DNA of 64,000 nt. It comes from Labrenzia sp. 011 (GTDB lineage: Bacteria; Pseudomonadota; Alphaproteobacteria; Rhizobiales; Stappiaceae). Below are positions 62,942 to 64,000 of the stretch, piece after piece (position 1 is the stretch's first letter; every line of letters begins with the position of its first letter). The DNA is taken from NCBI RefSeq assembly GCF_003075075.1, contig NZ_QCYM01000001.1:186001-250000 (forward strand), given 5' to 3'. The position numbers and the translations under genes were made by a program. Under the pieces are notes generated by a model, which was given only the letters and a program-made list of their open reading frames with translations, was not told the DNA's origin and ran no database searches.

Positions 62942-63610
62942 TTACCGGTTCAGGATACCGCCGATGAAGGCCGCAGTCTCCTGCCAATCGCCGGTGACAA
63001 GATCAATATGGGCCTCCTGACGCAGGGATCGCCGGAAGCGCGCGTCGGCGACAAACTGGATCTGGGTGGCCGAAGGCAGCGAGGCATGCACCGAACTGTG
63101 GTTGGTCGGACTGTCGTCGATGAACACGAAGGGGCCGGGCCGTCCGGCGGCGAGCGCCGCGACCGCGCCGCCCTTCGGGCCGGAATTGGCAAGCACGGGA
63201 TAGGGGATGCCCATGCCCGCCAGCAGTGTTTCGCGCAGCGGCTTGTTGTGGCCGCCGGGCAGATTGGTCAGCAGAACGATCTCCCAGTCTCTGGCAAGGC
63301 CGCGCAGGGCGGCATCGGCGCCAGGCACCATTTCCTGCATGTGACAGGCTTCGTCGAAAAAGTCCCGCAGGTGCCGGCGCACGTCGTCGGCGGAAAGCAC
63401 AGGCCCGCCGTTGCTTCCGGCGATGTTCCCCGTCAGACGGTATTCGTATTTCACGAAGACGAGGTCGCGTGCCTGCAGATAGGTTTCCAGATGGCTGATG
63501 AATTGCAGGATCACCTCGTCGACATCGCAGATGATCAGCGGTCTTTGCGTGCGCTGCAGGGCGCGGATCTGGCTGAGGACCTCGGGCAGAACCGGCGTCG
63601 GTTCAGGCAT
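62942..63610 (-). CDS. HAD-superfamily protein
   Basis: 222 residues. Motif I is IICDVDEVILQF with Asp29 and Asp31, motif II the Thr of IVLLTNLPGG, a Lys in SGPKGGAVAAL, and an acidic motif IV FVFIDDSPTNH. These satisfy HAD phosphatase requirements; the substrate is unknown. Its start overlaps the 3' end of the DUF3572 gene by 8 bp, so the pair is cotranscribed. Confidence 0.8.
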   Translation of the reverse strand: MPEPTPVLPEVLSQIRALQRTQRPLIICDVDEVILQFISHLETYLQARDLVFVKYEYRLTGNIAGSNGGPVLSADDVRRHLRDFFDEACHMQEMVPGADAALRGLARDWEIVLLTNLPGGHNKPLRETLLAGMGIPYPVLANSGPKGGAVAALAAGRPGPFVFIDDSPTNHSSVHASLPSATQIQFVADARFRRSLRQEAHIDLVTGDWQETAAFIGGILNR

Positions 63611-63902
63611 CGTCGTACTGTCCCCCGGAAAGGGTGTAGCGTGCCGCTGCGATCATCGTCGGCCGGACACCGGCATTTTCGCAGAACGCCAGCAGAAGCG
63701 ACTCGTCCGCCATGTAGAATTCGAGCACTCCCATCAGAAACCCCGGTTCCTCGGCGGCTTCCCGAATCATTTCCGGCCCGATTCCGGAAAAGGCGAGGAA
63801 ACGTCCGATCTGCTCCGGATCCTGGCTGAGCTGCAGAAGCGCTTCCGTGGCAATCCCTTGCGCTTCTTCAACGGACAATGACTTGGACTGCATATTTTTC
63901 AT
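63603..63902 (-). CDS. DUF3572 family protein
   Basis: A 99-residue helical protein. The pattern AQGIATEALLQLSQDPEQIGRFLAFSGIGPEMIREAA and DESLLLAFCENAGVRP is characteristic of DUF3572, an alphaproteobacterial family of unknown function usually next to a HAD-type gene as here. GAAAGG lies 12 nt before the ATG at 63902; a second ATG three codons later is possible. Confidence 0.82.
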   Translation of the reverse strand: MKNMQSKSLSVEEAQGIATEALLQLSQDPEQIGRFLAFSGIGPEMIREAAEEPGFLMGVLEFYMADESLLLAFCENAGVRPTMIAAARYTLSGGQYDDA

Positions 63903-64000
63903 TGTGTTTTTTTGCCTTTCTGAAACGATTCCGGGTTAGAACGAACCTAATGCAGGCCGGGGAAGGGTTCTACCGCGGACAATAAAACGCTGCGGTAACA

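Noticed and set aside
61556-63829. A 757-codon open frame antisense to dinB, the HAD gene and DUF3572
   Set aside because: It spans three genes with clear protein families on the other strand and has no domain or ribosome site of its own.
1-64000. CRISPR arrays, prophage, or complete insertion sequences
   Set aside because: No regularly spaced repeats, phage structural genes or intact transposase genes were seen; only the short IS256-type remnant.

Overview
The window is one stretch of a high-GC alphaproteobacterial chromosome, most likely Hyphomicrobiales and close to the Stappiaceae (Roseibium/Labrenzia/Stappia). This is inferred from gene content and order: HdaA, an EipB/DUF1849 protein, DUF3572 and DUF983 proteins, and the run purN-purM / AI-2E permease-hdaA-ppk-ppx / rnd / ParA / aspS. 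No 16S rRNA or tRNA gene was seen to fix the taxon. Coding density is high and I recognise 56 intact protein genes. Most of the longest antisense reading frames are shadows of real genes.

Layout. 0.1-5.3 kb: housekeeping genes (holC, a rhodanese, a HAD phosphatase, an ABC-F ATPase, a DUF4344 metallopeptidase-like protein, ndk with a clear terminator). 5.4-11.8 kb: a soluble molybdopterin oxidoreductase, a DUF983 membrane protein, a MocR-type regulator, a BNR-repeat propeller and a 5-formyl-THF cyclo-ligase family protein. 12.0-25.6 kb: conserved core with purine synthesis (purN/purM), replication control (hdaA), polyphosphate turnover (ppk-ppx), RNase D, an orphan ParA ATPase, aspS and an MsbA-type ABC exporter. 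25.7-30.0 kb: an exported beta-rich protein, a PfkB sugar kinase and a CSS-EAL c-di-GMP phosphodiesterase. 30.3-35.1 kb: a TetR-controlled RND efflux operon with two matching operator copies. 35.3-39.8 kb: allE-allA (ureide catabolism), an old-yellow-enzyme homologue and a denD-like/SDR dehydrogenase pair.

39.8-42.7 kb is a visibly AT-richer insertion with two orphan genes and a frameshifted IS256-type transposase remnant. 43.4-52.6 kb is an accessory catabolic locus. It holds a fused aconitase X (cis-3-hydroxy-L-proline dehydratase type), a polar amino-acid ABC transporter, a proline-racemase-superfamily enzyme with Ser/Thr in the two catalytic positions, a FadR-type GntR regulator, an Ldh2-type imine reductase and a DHDPS-family enzyme. 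A TGTATCCA-centred palindrome occurs in every promoter region of this locus, so the five transcription units look like one regulon for (3-)hydroxyproline or a related imino acid.

53.1-64.0 kb: nitroreductase, LysR regulator, delta-class carbonic anhydrase, an ABM-domain protein, two GNAT-type proteins, a glycerophosphodiesterase, RidA, EipB, a zinc-ribbon DinB polymerase, a HAD protein and DUF3572. All functions come from reading the translated sequences and remembered family motifs; no database search was possible.
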